A stretch of DNA of 24,051 bases, taken from NCBI GenBank assembly GCA_910587555.1, contig CAJULV010000059.1, positions 1 through 24,051 of the forward strand, read 5' to 3'. The notes under the pieces were generated by a model. It was not told the DNA's origin, did no database searches, and saw nothing but the letters and a program-made list of their open reading frames with translations. Of the stretch, positions 16,431 to 23,866 are shown piece by piece. Numbering within the stretch: the stretch's first letter is position 1; each line of letters starts with the position of its first letter. This stretch comes from an uncultured Acetatifactor sp. (GTDB lineage: Bacteria > Bacillota > Clostridia > Lachnospirales > Lachnospiraceae). Made by a program: the position numbers and the translations under genes.

Positions 16431-17318
16431 ATGAGAAAACATATTACAACCGTCATAGTCTGCATCATGTTCACAGCCGGTCTGTCCCTGCTGCTGTATC
16501 CCTTTATGGCGAACCAGTGGAACAACTACAGGCAGTCCCAATTGCTCACTACCTACGAGGAGGCCGTCACGGAGATGGTGGAGACGGGACGGGTGGACTA
16601 TGAGGCGGAGTGGGCGCAGGCACAGAATTATAATGAAGATCTGATTCCCTACATCCTGCCGGATTCCTTCTCCACAGCGGAATATCCAGAGGAGGGGGAC
16701 GCGAAATATCTCTCCTGTCTGAACCTGACAGGGGACGGTATGATGGGATATATACAGATACCGAAAATCAGCGTGAAGATCCCCATTTACCATACCACCA
16801 GTGACGAAGTGCTCCAGAAGGCGGCAGGGCATCTGGCAGGCAGTTCCCTTCCTGTTGGCGGGGCGGGGACGCATGCGGTAATTTCGGCCCACAGGGGGCT
16901 GCCCAGTGCGGCGCTTTTTACAGACCTGGATAAACTGCAGGAGGGAGATACCTTTTATCTCTCCGTTCTGGACGATACACTCTGCTATGAGGTGGATTTG
17001 ATTACCGTGGTGGACCCCACGGAGACGGAGGCCCTGGCAGCGCAGGAGGGGGAAGATCTGGTGACCCTTCTGACCTGTACCCCCTATGGGGTGAACAGCC
17101 ACAGGCTTCTGGTGCGGGGGCACAGGATTCCCTATATGGAGCTTGGCGAAGACGCGATCCCCGCAGCATCCGGTTCCGGTCTGGTAGGGCCCAGTATGCA
17201 TACAAGTTATCTGCTCTGGGTGATTATCGGCCTGGCGGTGACAGCCCTTTTCATCACGCTCCTCTATCTCTATGACAGGAGAAAAAGGAAGGCGGCATCC
17301 GCAGGGAGGAAGCCCTGA
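16431..17318 (+). CDS. srtC: Class C sortase (pilus polymerase), first copy
   Basis: 295 aa. Transpeptidase that cleaves LPXTG-like signals and joins pilin subunits at the outer face of the membrane. The start at 16431 has AAGGAG at 16418-16423. An in-frame ATG at 16320 would add 37 residues encoded partly by a hairpin and is rejected. Features: an N-terminal membrane helix (~5-22), a catalytic core with H154 (SAHRG), C216 (TLLTCTPYG) and R225 (NSHRLLVRG), and a C-terminal membrane helix followed by a Lys/Arg tail, all typical of class C. The His-Cys spacing of 62 and Cys-Arg spacing of 9 fit pilus sortases. No canonical DP(W/F/Y) lid motif is seen between the first helix and the core. The stop overlaps the next start (TGATG), so the two sortases are coupled. 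Confidence 0.95.
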   Translation: MRKHITTVIVCIMFTAGLSLLLYPFMANQWNNYRQSQLLTTYEEAVTEMVETGRVDYEAEWAQAQNYNEDLIPYILPDSFSTAEYPEEGDAKYLSCLNLTGDGMMGYIQIPKISVKIPIYHTTSDEVLQKAAGHLAGSSLPVGGAGTHAVISAHRGLPSAALFTDLDKLQEGDTFYLSVLDDTLCYEVDLITVVDPTETEALAAQEGEDLVTLLTCTPYGVNSHRLLVRGHRIPYMELGEDAIPAASGSGLVGPSMHTSYLLWVIIGLAVTALFITLLYLYDRRKRKAASAGRKP

Positions 17319-18196
17319 TGATGAGGAAGATATCCGGGATTCTTTTCGGCCTTATGTTTCTGGCGGGTTTCGGCATCCTGTGCTATCCCACCATATCGGA
17401 CCAGTGGAATACCTACCGCCAGAATCAGCTGATTACCACCTATGAGGAAGCTCTTTCGGTTCTGGAACCGGAGGATTACTCCCGGGAGTGGGAGGCGGCA
17501 AGGCGCTTTGACAGCAGCCTTACGGACAACAATATTTACGGTGATGTTTTTGGGGAAGAAGAGGAGACGCTTGAGGACACGGAGTATTGGAAAATACTGA
17601 ATATCTCCGGGGACGGGGTCATGGGTTACCTGTCCATTCCAAAGATTAACCTGAAGCTGTCCGTCTACCACGGCACTGACGAGAATGTGCTCCAGACCGG
17701 GGTTGGGCATTTAAACGGGACCAGTCTTCCCATCGGAGGCGAGAGTACCCACAGCGTTCTGGCTGCCCACAGGGGACTGCCCAGTGCCAGGCTTTTTACA
17801 GACATAGACCAACTCTTAAAGGGCGATATGATATACATCCATGTCCTGGATGAAACCCTGGCCTATGAGGTGGATCAGATTCTGCCCATGGTTGACAAGG
17901 ACGATCTGGCGGCGTTGGAGGAGGCGCTTAGGATTGAGGAAGGAAGGGATTCCATTACGCTTTTCACCTGTACGCCCTATGGGGTGAACAGCCACAGGCT
18001 TCTGGTGCGGGGGAAAAGGGTTCCCTATGAGGGTGAGGAGGAAATTGAAAGTACGCCTGTGGACACCATGTTGGAGGCTGTGCAGAACTATTATATGCTC
18101 TACCTGGTACTGGGGCTTTCCGTGACGATCCTCATTATCGCTGTGATGAGATTCTTTTTCCGTTTCGGGAAATCGAAGGAGAGGGAAGGCAAGTGA
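17318..18196 (+). CDS. srtC: Class C sortase (pilus polymerase), second copy
   Basis: 292 aa. The ATG at 17318 overlaps the upstream sortase stop by one base, with GGAGG at 17305-17309; an ATG at 17321 is an alternative. N-terminal helix, then H151 (AAHRG), C218 (LFTCTPYG) and R227 (NSHRLLVRG), then a C-terminal helix and a basic tail. Long stretches match the first sortase (YRQxQLxTTYEEA, RGLPSAxLFTDxDxL, CTPYGVNSHRLLVRG), so the pair likely arose by duplication. Their middle regions differ, notably an insertion before the Cys motif (EEALRIEEGRDS). In known pilus loci, paired class C sortases divide labour between shaft and ancillary subunits; that is likely but unproven here. No DP(W/F/Y) lid motif is visible here either. 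Confidence 0.95.
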   Translation: MMRKISGILFGLMFLAGFGILCYPTISDQWNTYRQNQLITTYEEALSVLEPEDYSREWEAARRFDSSLTDNNIYGDVFGEEEETLEDTEYWKILNISGDGVMGYLSIPKINLKLSVYHGTDENVLQTGVGHLNGTSLPIGGESTHSVLAAHRGLPSARLFTDIDQLLKGDMIYIHVLDETLAYEVDQILPMVDKDDLAALEEALRIEEGRDSITLFTCTPYGVNSHRLLVRGKRVPYEGEEEIESTPVDTMLEAVQNYYMLYLVLGLSVTILIIAVMRFFFRFGKSKEREGK

Positions 18197-18253
18197 CCGG
18201 AATGTCAGGGATTTGGAAACTGTGTAAGCAACAAAAAGGCAGGAGGTAAGGTA

Positions 18254-19489
18254 ATGAAGGGAAGAAGAAAGAAAGGGAGAAGCGTATGCGCTTTGTCTGC
18301 GGGACTTGCGGCGCTGCTCTGTGTCCTGACAGCGGGGCCGGGGCCTGCCTACGGCGCAGCCGGTATCGACACGGCCAGGACGGACTGCAGAATCGATTTT
18401 ACCCTGGATGTGGATACCCTAAAACAGTCCGGAGGAACCGGGAATCTGGAGAGTATGGTTCCGGAGTACAACCAATATTACGGTGAACTGGTAGAATTCC
18501 TGGAGGGCGGCGAACCTGGGGACACCGATGCGGCAGAGCCCGGGGCAGAAGCGGACCAGGGCCGGAGGGCAATCCGGGTGAACCTGTACAGGATAGCCGA
18601 CGTGGATGCCGGGGGACAGTACAGACTGCTTCCTGACTATGCCGTATCCGGGGTTTTACAGGGTCTGGAAAAGGCTGACGACAGCACCACGGCAGGAATG
18701 TGGTCCGAATGGGCGGCAGAAGCGGCCCGGATGGCTGTGGGTTCAGAGGGAGAGGACGGAAGCTTGCAGCCTCCGGCAGCGGGGGAGCGCCAGCCCGACG
18801 GCACAGCGGAAATCACCCTGCAGGACGGCGCTGCCGCAGGAGCCGCGGAGAATTTAAGCGTCGGCCTTTACCTGGTCAGCGTGGAGCCTGTGGACACAGG
18901 GGATTACCGGTACCGTTTTATTCCGTACCTGGTTTCCCTGCCCAATCGTTCTTACAGTGCGGAAGGGGAGGAGGGCGATCAGTGGATTTACGGGGATGAG
19001 GAGAACCGCATCTATGTGGGCCTGAAGCCGGAGAGGGAAGACCGCTACGGCGATCTGATCCTGGAGAAGAAGATTACAGCCTACAACGAGACGTTTCAGG
19101 GCGCTTCCTTTGTCTTCGAGGTCAAAGCGGTGAAGGATGACCGTGTGGTATACAATGACCTGGTGTCCTTATGCTTTGACAGCTACGGTACACAGACAGC
19201 CATAATAGAGAAGATTCCCGCCGGGGCGGAGGTCACCGTGACGGAGATTTACAGCGGTTCGGGATATACCCCCGCAGACGGGTCTTATGTGAAAAATACA
19301 ATTATCACGGCAGAGGGCGGCACTGCGAAGGTCAGCTTCGAAAACCAGTATGACGGAACCTGCAACGGCGGAAATCCCGGCGTAGTGAATCACTTCGTAT
19401 ATGGGAAGGACGAGACGGGCGGTGAGGAGCTGCAGTGGGAGAAGCGGGAAGGCGCAAGCCATGGAACGGTTGATAACGCCGGAAAATGA
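18254..19489 (+). CDS. Secreted pilin-like protein lacking a sorting signal
   Basis: 411 aa. Basic N-terminus and hydrophobic signal peptide, cleavage near AYG-A (~35). The N-terminal half resembles the first domain of pilins (IRVNLYRIADVDAGGQYRLLPDY, then NLSVGLYLVSVEPV), interrupted by Asp/Glu/Gly/Ala-rich loops. Residues ~266-370 form one Cna-B-like domain (LILEKKITAYNETFQGASFVFEV ... VTVTEI ... VSFENQYDG) of the type found in Firmicute pilus-associated proteins. The protein stops at VDNAGK without LPXTG or a membrane helix, so it is either secreted or held by partners. AGGAGG at 18241-18246 gives a clear start. The 57-nt gap after the sortase and the short gap to the TasA-like genes suggest it bridges the sortase and SipW modules. 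Function unknown. Confidence 0.75.
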   Translation: MKGRRKKGRSVCALSAGLAALLCVLTAGPGPAYGAAGIDTARTDCRIDFTLDVDTLKQSGGTGNLESMVPEYNQYYGELVEFLEGGEPGDTDAAEPGAEADQGRRAIRVNLYRIADVDAGGQYRLLPDYAVSGVLQGLEKADDSTTAGMWSEWAAEAARMAVGSEGEDGSLQPPAAGERQPDGTAEITLQDGAAAGAAENLSVGLYLVSVEPVDTGDYRYRFIPYLVSLPNRSYSAEGEEGDQWIYGDEENRIYVGLKPEREDRYGDLILEKKITAYNETFQGASFVFEVKAVKDDRVVYNDLVSLCFDSYGTQTAIIEKIPAGAEVTVTEIYSGSGYTPADGSYVKNTIITAEGGTAKVSFENQYDGTCNGGNPGVVNHFVYGKDETGGEELQWEKREGASHGTVDNAGK

Positions 19490-19514
19490 AAATGGAGACA
19501 GGAGGCTCGGATAA

Positions 19515-20168
19515 ATGAAAAAGAAGAAAATACTGAAAATCCTCGTCCCGGCATCTCTGGCTCTGATGTTGGCGGCGGGAACCCGGGTGCAGGATGCACT
19601 GGCTTATTTTACCAGTTATACGGCAGCCCAGGGAAGGGTTCAGGTGAGCCTTTCATTTACGGACACGGAGACCGACGATGATGTGTCGGACTGGACCAAG
19701 CATATATCCATTATGAATACGGGCACGGTGCCCTGCTTTGTGCGGGTGAAGGTGCTTGTCAGCGAGAAATACGGGAAATACGTGAGCTACTCTTTCCAGA
19801 GGGAGGGAAGCTGGACCCTTGAGGAGGACGGATACTGGTACTATGACGCGGTTTTGAATCCTGGGGAGTCCACGGAGGAGCTTCTGGCCCTTCTGGACAG
19901 AATTTCGCTGAACCAGGATACGGAGAACGGGGAGCAGCAGGAATTTAATGTCATCGTTGTCCAGGAGGAGACCAGGGCGCTGTATGACGGGGACGGAAAT
20001 CCCTATGCGGACTGGACTATGAAATGGCAGGATGTGCAAAACAGTGAGGATGCCGCGGCTGCAGCCAGGGCAGATACCGAATCCATCGTGGACGGGGAAG
20101 GCGGAGAGAACGCCGGAACCGCAGGGGATGCGGAAGGCACAGGAAATACCGGGGAGGGCGGACAATGA
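19515..20168 (+). CDS. TasA/camelysin-like protein with SipW-dependent signal peptide
   Basis: 217 aa. Leader MKKKKILKIL... ends ALA30 then Y31-F-T-S-Y-T, the recognisable SipW-type cleavage context. The body has the strand pattern of this family: SLSFTDTE, then HISIMNTGTVPCFVRVKV, then NPGESTEELLALLDRISL, then NVIVVQEE, as expected for a jelly-roll fibre subunit. The C-terminus from ~175 is Ala/Glu/Gly-rich and probably disordered. TasA-family proteins are exported after SipW cleavage and form extracellular matrix fibres in Bacillus. AGGAGG at 19500-19505 supports the start. The stop overlaps the next start (ATGA). Shorter than Bacillus TasA; whether it polymerises is unknown. Confidence 0.8.
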   Translation: MKKKKILKILVPASLALMLAAGTRVQDALAYFTSYTAAQGRVQVSLSFTDTETDDDVSDWTKHISIMNTGTVPCFVRVKVLVSEKYGKYVSYSFQREGSWTLEEDGYWYYDAVLNPGESTEELLALLDRISLNQDTENGEQQEFNVIVVQEETRALYDGDGNPYADWTMKWQDVQNSEDAAAAARADTESIVDGEGGENAGTAGDAEGTGNTGEGGQ

Positions 20169-20926
20169 GGAGAATGAGAGACAGGAAAAAGAAGACGGCT
20201 CCGTTACTGCTTCTGTGCGCCTCGGTGGTTTTGCTGCTCTTGAGTACGGTGGGAAGCACCCGGGCGGCGCTGACCTATTACAGTGAAAACTATGCAATGG
20301 AGGTGACGGTGTCCAGTATCGGCGTGACGCTGCAGGAAAACGGAAACCCGGTGAGTTACCGCAATTACTTAAGCGACGACTGGAGCGATTCCGGCGCGGG
20401 AGAGCTTCTGGCGGACCTGGTGCCCGAGGGTGAGACCCTGACGCCGGGGAAGCGTTACGCGGAGAGCTTGAGCGTATTCAACAGCGGCGCCATTGACACC
20501 TATGTGCGGGTTATCCTGTACAGAAGCTGGCAGGACAGCCAGGGCAACAAACTGACAGCTCTGTCACCTGAACTCATAGAATTTGATCTGGCAGAAGACA
20601 GCGGTTGGGTTGTGGATGAAAAGGCTTCCACACCGGAACGCATGGTATTGTATTACACCAAAGTGCTTCCCTCCCAGGAGAGTACCCCTGCCCTGTGCGA
20701 CGCGGTGGGGATATCCGGTGATATTTTCCGGGAGGTGGATAGGATATCCGTGGAGGAAACCGAGGAAGGGAAAATTTTCCGGACCATATACCGTTATGAC
20801 GGCTGTTGGATGAACGTGAAGGCGGAAGTGGACGCGGTTCAGACACACAGCGCGGCGGAAGCCATAGGCAGCGCCTGGGGCGTGGATGCGGATGTGGCGG
20901 CGGACGGGACGCTGCGCCTGAAATGA
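20165..20926 (+). CDS. Second TasA/camelysin-like SipW-dependent protein
   Basis: 253 aa. A strongly basic start (MRRMRDRKKK) precedes a hydrophobic helix ending VGSTRAALTYYSENY, the SipW-type leader end. The body has SVFNSGAIDTYVRVILYRSW, the conserved strand that matches FVRVKV in the preceding protein, then LLADLVPEGETLTPGKRY and a C-terminal FRTIYRYDGCW segment. It is probably a paralogue of the upstream gene, more diverged and longer. GGAGGG at 20153-20158 and an ATGA overlap show translational coupling, so the two subunits may be made in fixed ratio and form a mixed fibre or a fibre plus assembly partner (inference). Confidence 0.75.
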   Translation: MRRMRDRKKKTAPLLLLCASVVLLLLSTVGSTRAALTYYSENYAMEVTVSSIGVTLQENGNPVSYRNYLSDDWSDSGAGELLADLVPEGETLTPGKRYAESLSVFNSGAIDTYVRVILYRSWQDSQGNKLTALSPELIEFDLAEDSGWVVDEKASTPERMVLYYTKVLPSQESTPALCDAVGISGDIFREVDRISVEETEEGKIFRTIYRYDGCWMNVKAEVDAVQTHSAAEAIGSAWGVDADVAADGTLRLK

Positions 20927-21450
20927 GCGGCCGCAGACGATGCTTTCCCGCTGTTTTCCTGAAAACGGTGGGAATTCTTCTTCTGCTGCTGTTGGCGGCA
21001 TCCTGCCTTCCCCTGACAGTACCGCGCTTTTTCGGATATCATATCTACACCGTGGTCAGCGGAAGCATGGAACCGGCCATACCCACAGGCAGCCTGGTGT
21101 ACATCAGGGAGGAGAAGCCGGAGGATATCGCTGCGGAAGACGTAATCGCCTTCTACGGGGCGGCTGACTCGGCATCCATCATCACCCACAGGGTTGTGGA
21201 AAACCGCGTGGTCATGGGAGAGTTCATCACCAGGGGCGACGCCAACCAGGCTCCGGACAGGAACCCTGTACCCTATTCCCGCCTGATTGGAAGGGTGGAG
21301 CGGAGCATCCCAGGGGCAGGGAAAATCGCTGAAATATTTACCAGTCCCAAGGGCAAAATTCTGGCAGGATGCGCCGTACTGGCAGCCGTGGCGCTGCAGG
21401 GTGCGGGCGCGCTGTTGGAAAGCCGCACAGGAAAAAAGTGCCGGAGCTGA
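20923..21450 (+). CDS. sipW: SipW-type signal peptidase I (ER-type, Ser/His)
   Basis: 175 aa from the ATG at 20923. The longer in-frame start at 20806 encodes Gly/Arg-rich sequence inside the upstream gene and is rejected. N-terminal membrane helix (~12-30); catalytic S48 in SGSMEP; H89 in IITHRVV where bacterial leader peptidases have Lys; the TRGDAN motif with D106 and D112 follows. A second hydrophobic helix lies near 150-168. Ser/His signal peptidases of this type (SipW, archaeal and ER kind) cleave leaders like those of the two genes just upstream, so they are its likely substrates. Some pilus loci also need a dedicated signal peptidase-like protein, so pilins may be clients too. The start overlaps the upstream stop (ATGA) and lacks a good ribosome site, which implies coupling by reinitiation. 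Confidence 0.9.
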   Translation: MSGRRRCFPAVFLKTVGILLLLLLAASCLPLTVPRFFGYHIYTVVSGSMEPAIPTGSLVYIREEKPEDIAAEDVIAFYGAADSASIITHRVVENRVVMGEFITRGDANQAPDRNPVPYSRLIGRVERSIPGAGKIAEIFTSPKGKILAGCAVLAAVALQGAGALLESRTGKKCRS

Positions 21451-21496
21451 TTTGATCAGGCCTTCAGAGCGCCTCTGACAGCCCGGGGGCAGGCAC

Positions 21497-21600
21497 TTAT
21501 ACTGCACACCGGTTAAATTTGCAGTGCAACCCGACTGCAGACCGCCAGCCAAGTACTTTCCAGGGAACACTACTGTAAATCCTGGCGGTCTGCAGTATAA
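21497..21600. repeat. ~100-bp element with terminal inverted repeats and an internal hairpin
   Basis: TTATACTGCACACCG at 21497-21511 and its near-complement at 21586-21600 (ends TGCAGTATAA) form terminal inverted repeats with one mismatch in 15. Inside, ACTGCAGACCGCCAG (21534-21548) is perfectly complementary to 21582-21596, with a 33-nt loop. The outer ends fit a TA target duplication (21498-21499 and 21598-21599), as in IS630/mariner-derived miniature elements, although the palindromic ends make this ambiguous. There is no T-run, so it is not a typical terminator. TATAAC at 21596-21601 matches 5 of 6 bases of a -10 box, without a good -35. It lies between the signal peptidase and the last two genes. 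Confidence 0.55.
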
Positions 21601-21690
21601 CAACGAAATTATGAGGAAACCGCCAATGGCATTCCGGCGGGTCAGGTATGTAAAGCCGGCACCATCTGCGTAAGTCAGGAGGAAATAAAT

Positions 21691-22497
21691 ATGAGATCAA
21701 ACAAGTTTCACCATCTGCTCTGTATGGCTTTGGCGTCGCTTCTGTTTCTGGGAGACGCAGCCACAGTCCGGGCGGAGGAGTATAAAGGAGGAGACTGGGG
21801 CGTGGAGTTCACCGGGGAAGGAATGGTGAGCAACTTCACCTCGGCGGATATTTCTGACGCGGTTTATTCCCTGCAGCCGGGAGACAGCGTTACCATCAGC
21901 CTGAATCTGGAGAATAAAAGCGGTGTGAGTTCGGAGTGGTATATGACCAACAAAGTGCTTTCCAGTCTGGAGGACCATTCCGAGGATGCCCGGGGAGGAG
22001 CGTATGCCTACCGCCTGTCCTACACCGGACAGAACGGCCAGGAGACGGTTTTCTTTGACAGCTCCACCATAGGCGGCGACAGAAGCTCTGCCGCGGGCCT
22101 GGGCCTGCATGAAGCAACGGAGAGCATGGGTGAATATTTCAGACTGGGCACGCTGACGCCGGGAGAGAAGGGAATGGTGACTTTAAGCGTGACGCTTGAC
22201 GGGGAGACGCAGGGAAACGACTATCAGAATACCCTGGCGGACCTGACCATGAGCTTCGCCGTGGACACCCTGAATCCCACTGCAGACGACGGGGACGGAA
22301 ATCCGGAAAACCCGGAGGACGGAGACAAACAGCCGGGGACGGAAGACGGCCCCCACTCCTATTCCACAGGCGGCGCGAAAACCGGAGATTCCAACAGCCT
22401 GGCCCTCTGGTCCTGCATTGCTTTTGCAAGCGGAGCGCTGCTGCTGATTCTGGCGCTGTTGGGAATTAGGAAAGGCAGAAAGGGGGAGGCATCATGA
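21691..22497 (+). CDS. Exported surface protein with atypical KTGD/membrane anchor
   Basis: 268 aa. Signal peptide with cleavage near VRA-EE (~28-30). The body has two blocks of beta strands (YSLQPGDSVTISLNLEN, then FRLGTLTPGEKGMVTLSVTLDG, then LTMSFAVDT) resembling the jelly-roll of SipW-associated proteins, but the leader is an ordinary one. An Asp/Gly/Pro/Asn-rich linker leads to AKTGDSNS (KTGD at 230-233), a membrane helix (~238-258) and the tail RKGRKGEAS. The layout is that of a sorting signal with KTGD in place of LPXTG, a form common in Clostridia surface proteins; the enzyme that would use it is not evident here. AGGAGG at 21677-21682 gives the start. It could anchor the TasA-like fibre to the cell (inference). 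Confidence 0.75.
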   Translation: MRSNKFHHLLCMALASLLFLGDAATVRAEEYKGGDWGVEFTGEGMVSNFTSADISDAVYSLQPGDSVTISLNLENKSGVSSEWYMTNKVLSSLEDHSEDARGGAYAYRLSYTGQNGQETVFFDSSTIGGDRSSAAGLGLHEATESMGEYFRLGTLTPGEKGMVTLSVTLDGETQGNDYQNTLADLTMSFAVDTLNPTADDGDGNPENPEDGDKQPGTEDGPHSYSTGGAKTGDSNSLALWSCIAFASGALLLILALLGIRKGRKGEAS

Positions 22498-23630
22498 GCA
22501 GACTGTTAAAAAAGGGAATTTTTCTGGGGAAGGCAGCTGCGCTTTTGTGCGTGCTTCTTGCTTTCGGAACAATAGATGCCAGGGCGGAGGCATATTCGTA
22601 CACGGTGACCTTTTATCCGGGCAACCATGGAAGCTTTCAGGGAACGGAACTGGTGTCAGTGGACAACAGCGCTTCCGGTTCTGACTATGAAATCAGCAGC
22701 GTTGGCAATGCGATCCGTGTCAGCGGCCTGTGCGCCGGGGATGTGGTGGGCTTTGATGCCGCCATGGAAGGCGCAGTGGAACTGGAGGAGGGCAGCCGCT
22801 ATTACGTGAAGGGCATCCGCGTCAGCGGACGCGACAACAGTACGGTGGATGCATCAGCCTTCCGCGTGGAGGAGGACAGAGACTATGTGGTGGCATACGG
22901 CATACGGGGAGACCTGACCTCCTATGTGGTTAACTACCAGGACAGGGAGGGAAATACCCTTGCCCCCAGTCGTACTTATTACGGAAATGTAGGCGACAAG
23001 CCGAGAATGGCTTATCTGTATATAGAAGGCTATCAGCCGCAGGCCTATAACCTGACAAAGACGCTTTCCAAAAACGCGGCAGAAAATGTATTTACATTTG
23101 TTTACACCAGAGTTTCCGGCGGCCAGACGGGAGGCGGAAACAATGGCGGCGGGGGAACCGGAGGCGATACGGAAACGCCGGGCGGAGGCACCGCGCCGAC
23201 AGTTCCGGGTGGCGCTGCGCCGGGACAGACAGGAACCGTTCCCAATGACAACCAGGGCGAAGCTCCGAATCCAAATGAAGGCCAGAATGATGATGCCCAG
23301 AATCCGGAGGATGGCCAGGGCGGCGCAAACCAGGGCGAGGGCGGAAACCAGGGCGAGGACGGAAACCAGGACGCCGGGGACCTGGAGGGAAATGAAGAAC
23401 CTCGTCAGGAACAGGATCTGGACGATAACGATACGCCTTTGGGTAACTATGGCGGTGAGAACGGAGAAGGGAATGGAGAAGGGAACGGCCTTTCGGAGTT
23501 TCAATTCCCCATGTGGGCATCAGTCGTTATAGCCGTGACAGGAGCCGCAGCAGTGATTGCTGCCCTGTGGGTAACGATTGTCACAAGGAAGAAGACAGGA
23601 GCCGGGAAAGAGAAAGAAAACAAGGGCTGA
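22494..23630 (+). CDS. Membrane-anchored surface protein with B-repeat-like and MucBP domains
   Basis: 378 aa. Signal peptide with cleavage near ARA31-EA. Residues ~34-80 start YTVTFYPGNHGSF, like a Listeria/Bacteroides B-repeat. Residues ~142-207 match a MucBP unit (YVVNYQDREGNTLAPSRTY, VGDKPRMAYLYIEGYQP, FVYTRV). A Gly/Asn/Asp/Pro/Gln-rich spacer (~208-335) leads to a membrane helix (~342-363) and the tail RKKTGAGKEKENKG. There is no LPXTG. The domains echo the end of the giant adhesin, so both may bind similar glycans or mucins (inference). GGGGGAGG at 22482-22489 and an ATGA overlap couple it to the preceding gene. It is the last gene before the terminator. Confidence 0.75.
   Translation: MSRLLKKGIFLGKAAALLCVLLAFGTIDARAEAYSYTVTFYPGNHGSFQGTELVSVDNSASGSDYEISSVGNAIRVSGLCAGDVVGFDAAMEGAVELEEGSRYYVKGIRVSGRDNSTVDASAFRVEEDRDYVVAYGIRGDLTSYVVNYQDREGNTLAPSRTYYGNVGDKPRMAYLYIEGYQPQAYNLTKTLSKNAAENVFTFVYTRVSGGQTGGGNNGGGGTGGDTETPGGGTAPTVPGGAAPGQTGTVPNDNQGEAPNPNEGQNDDAQNPEDGQGGANQGEGGNQGEDGNQDAGDLEGNEEPRQEQDLDDNDTPLGNYGGENGEGNGEGNGLSEFQFPMWASVVIAVTGAAAVIAALWVTIVTRKKTGAGKEKENKG
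23328..23381 (+). repeat. 18-bp tandem repeat in surface-protein spacer
   Basis: Units at 23328-23345, 23346-23363 and 23364-23381. The first two are aaccagggcgagggcgga and a copy with one change; the third is diverged. They encode NQGEGG-like hexapeptides in the flexible spacer of the MucBP protein. Being in frame, they can vary spacer length. Confidence 0.75.
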
Positions 23631-23825
23631 CGGAAGGCATTTCCCAAAGCCAAAATGCCGCACCTGGCCTCTCATACAGCACAGACAGCATAAACAGGCC
23701 ATAAACAGGTGACATAGGCGGGCAGCACAAACAGGCAATAAATAGGTACACAGACAGTAGCATGGACAGGCAGCACAGACAGGCGGCAGGCAAAAACCGA
23801 AAGTGTCCATATAGCGTAAAAAAAG
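23631..23825. repeat. Non-coding tail with degenerate ~11-bp repeats
   Basis: From ~23677 to ~23791 the sequence is a run of imperfect copies of aaacaggcaat/acaggcagcac: aaacaggccat at 23692, aaacaggtgac at 23703, aaacaggcaat at 23729, aaataggtaca at 23740, and further cagacag/acaggcagcac units. Local spacing is 11 bp with breaks. No gene is supported here. It forms the 3' UTR of the last gene, ahead of the terminator. Confidence 0.6.
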
Positions 23826-23866
23826 GAATCCCCGGAAGCAGTTGTATCCTTCGGGGGATTCTTTTT
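23826..23866 (+). terminator. Intrinsic terminator, probably bidirectional
   Basis: GAATCCCC (23826-23833) pairs with GGGGATTC (23854-23861), continued after one G-G mismatch by GAAG/CTTC (23835-23838 with 23849-23852), followed by TTTTT at 23862-23866. Seven A residues precede the left arm (23818-23824), so the reverse strand also ends in a T-run. It closes the locus about 200 nt after the last stop. Confidence 0.9.

Noticed and set aside
16203..17201. Long open frame on the minus strand (332 codons) opposite the first sortase
   Set aside because: It lies antisense to a well-supported sortase, its translation is Cys/His/Pro-rich without recognisable domains, and it has no ribosome site.
20806..20922. 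Upstream ATG extending SipW by 39 residues
   Set aside because: It overlaps the end of the previous gene and encodes Gly/Arg-rich sequence. The ATGA overlap at 20923 gives a standard signal peptidase N-terminus.
21534..21596. Rho-independent terminator for the sipW operon
   Set aside because: The stem is perfect but the loop is 33 nt and it is followed by TATAACAACG rather than a T-run.
23677..23791. CRISPR-like repeat array
   Set aside because: Units are ~11 bp, degenerate and irregularly spaced; there are no unique spacers of uniform length and no cas genes.
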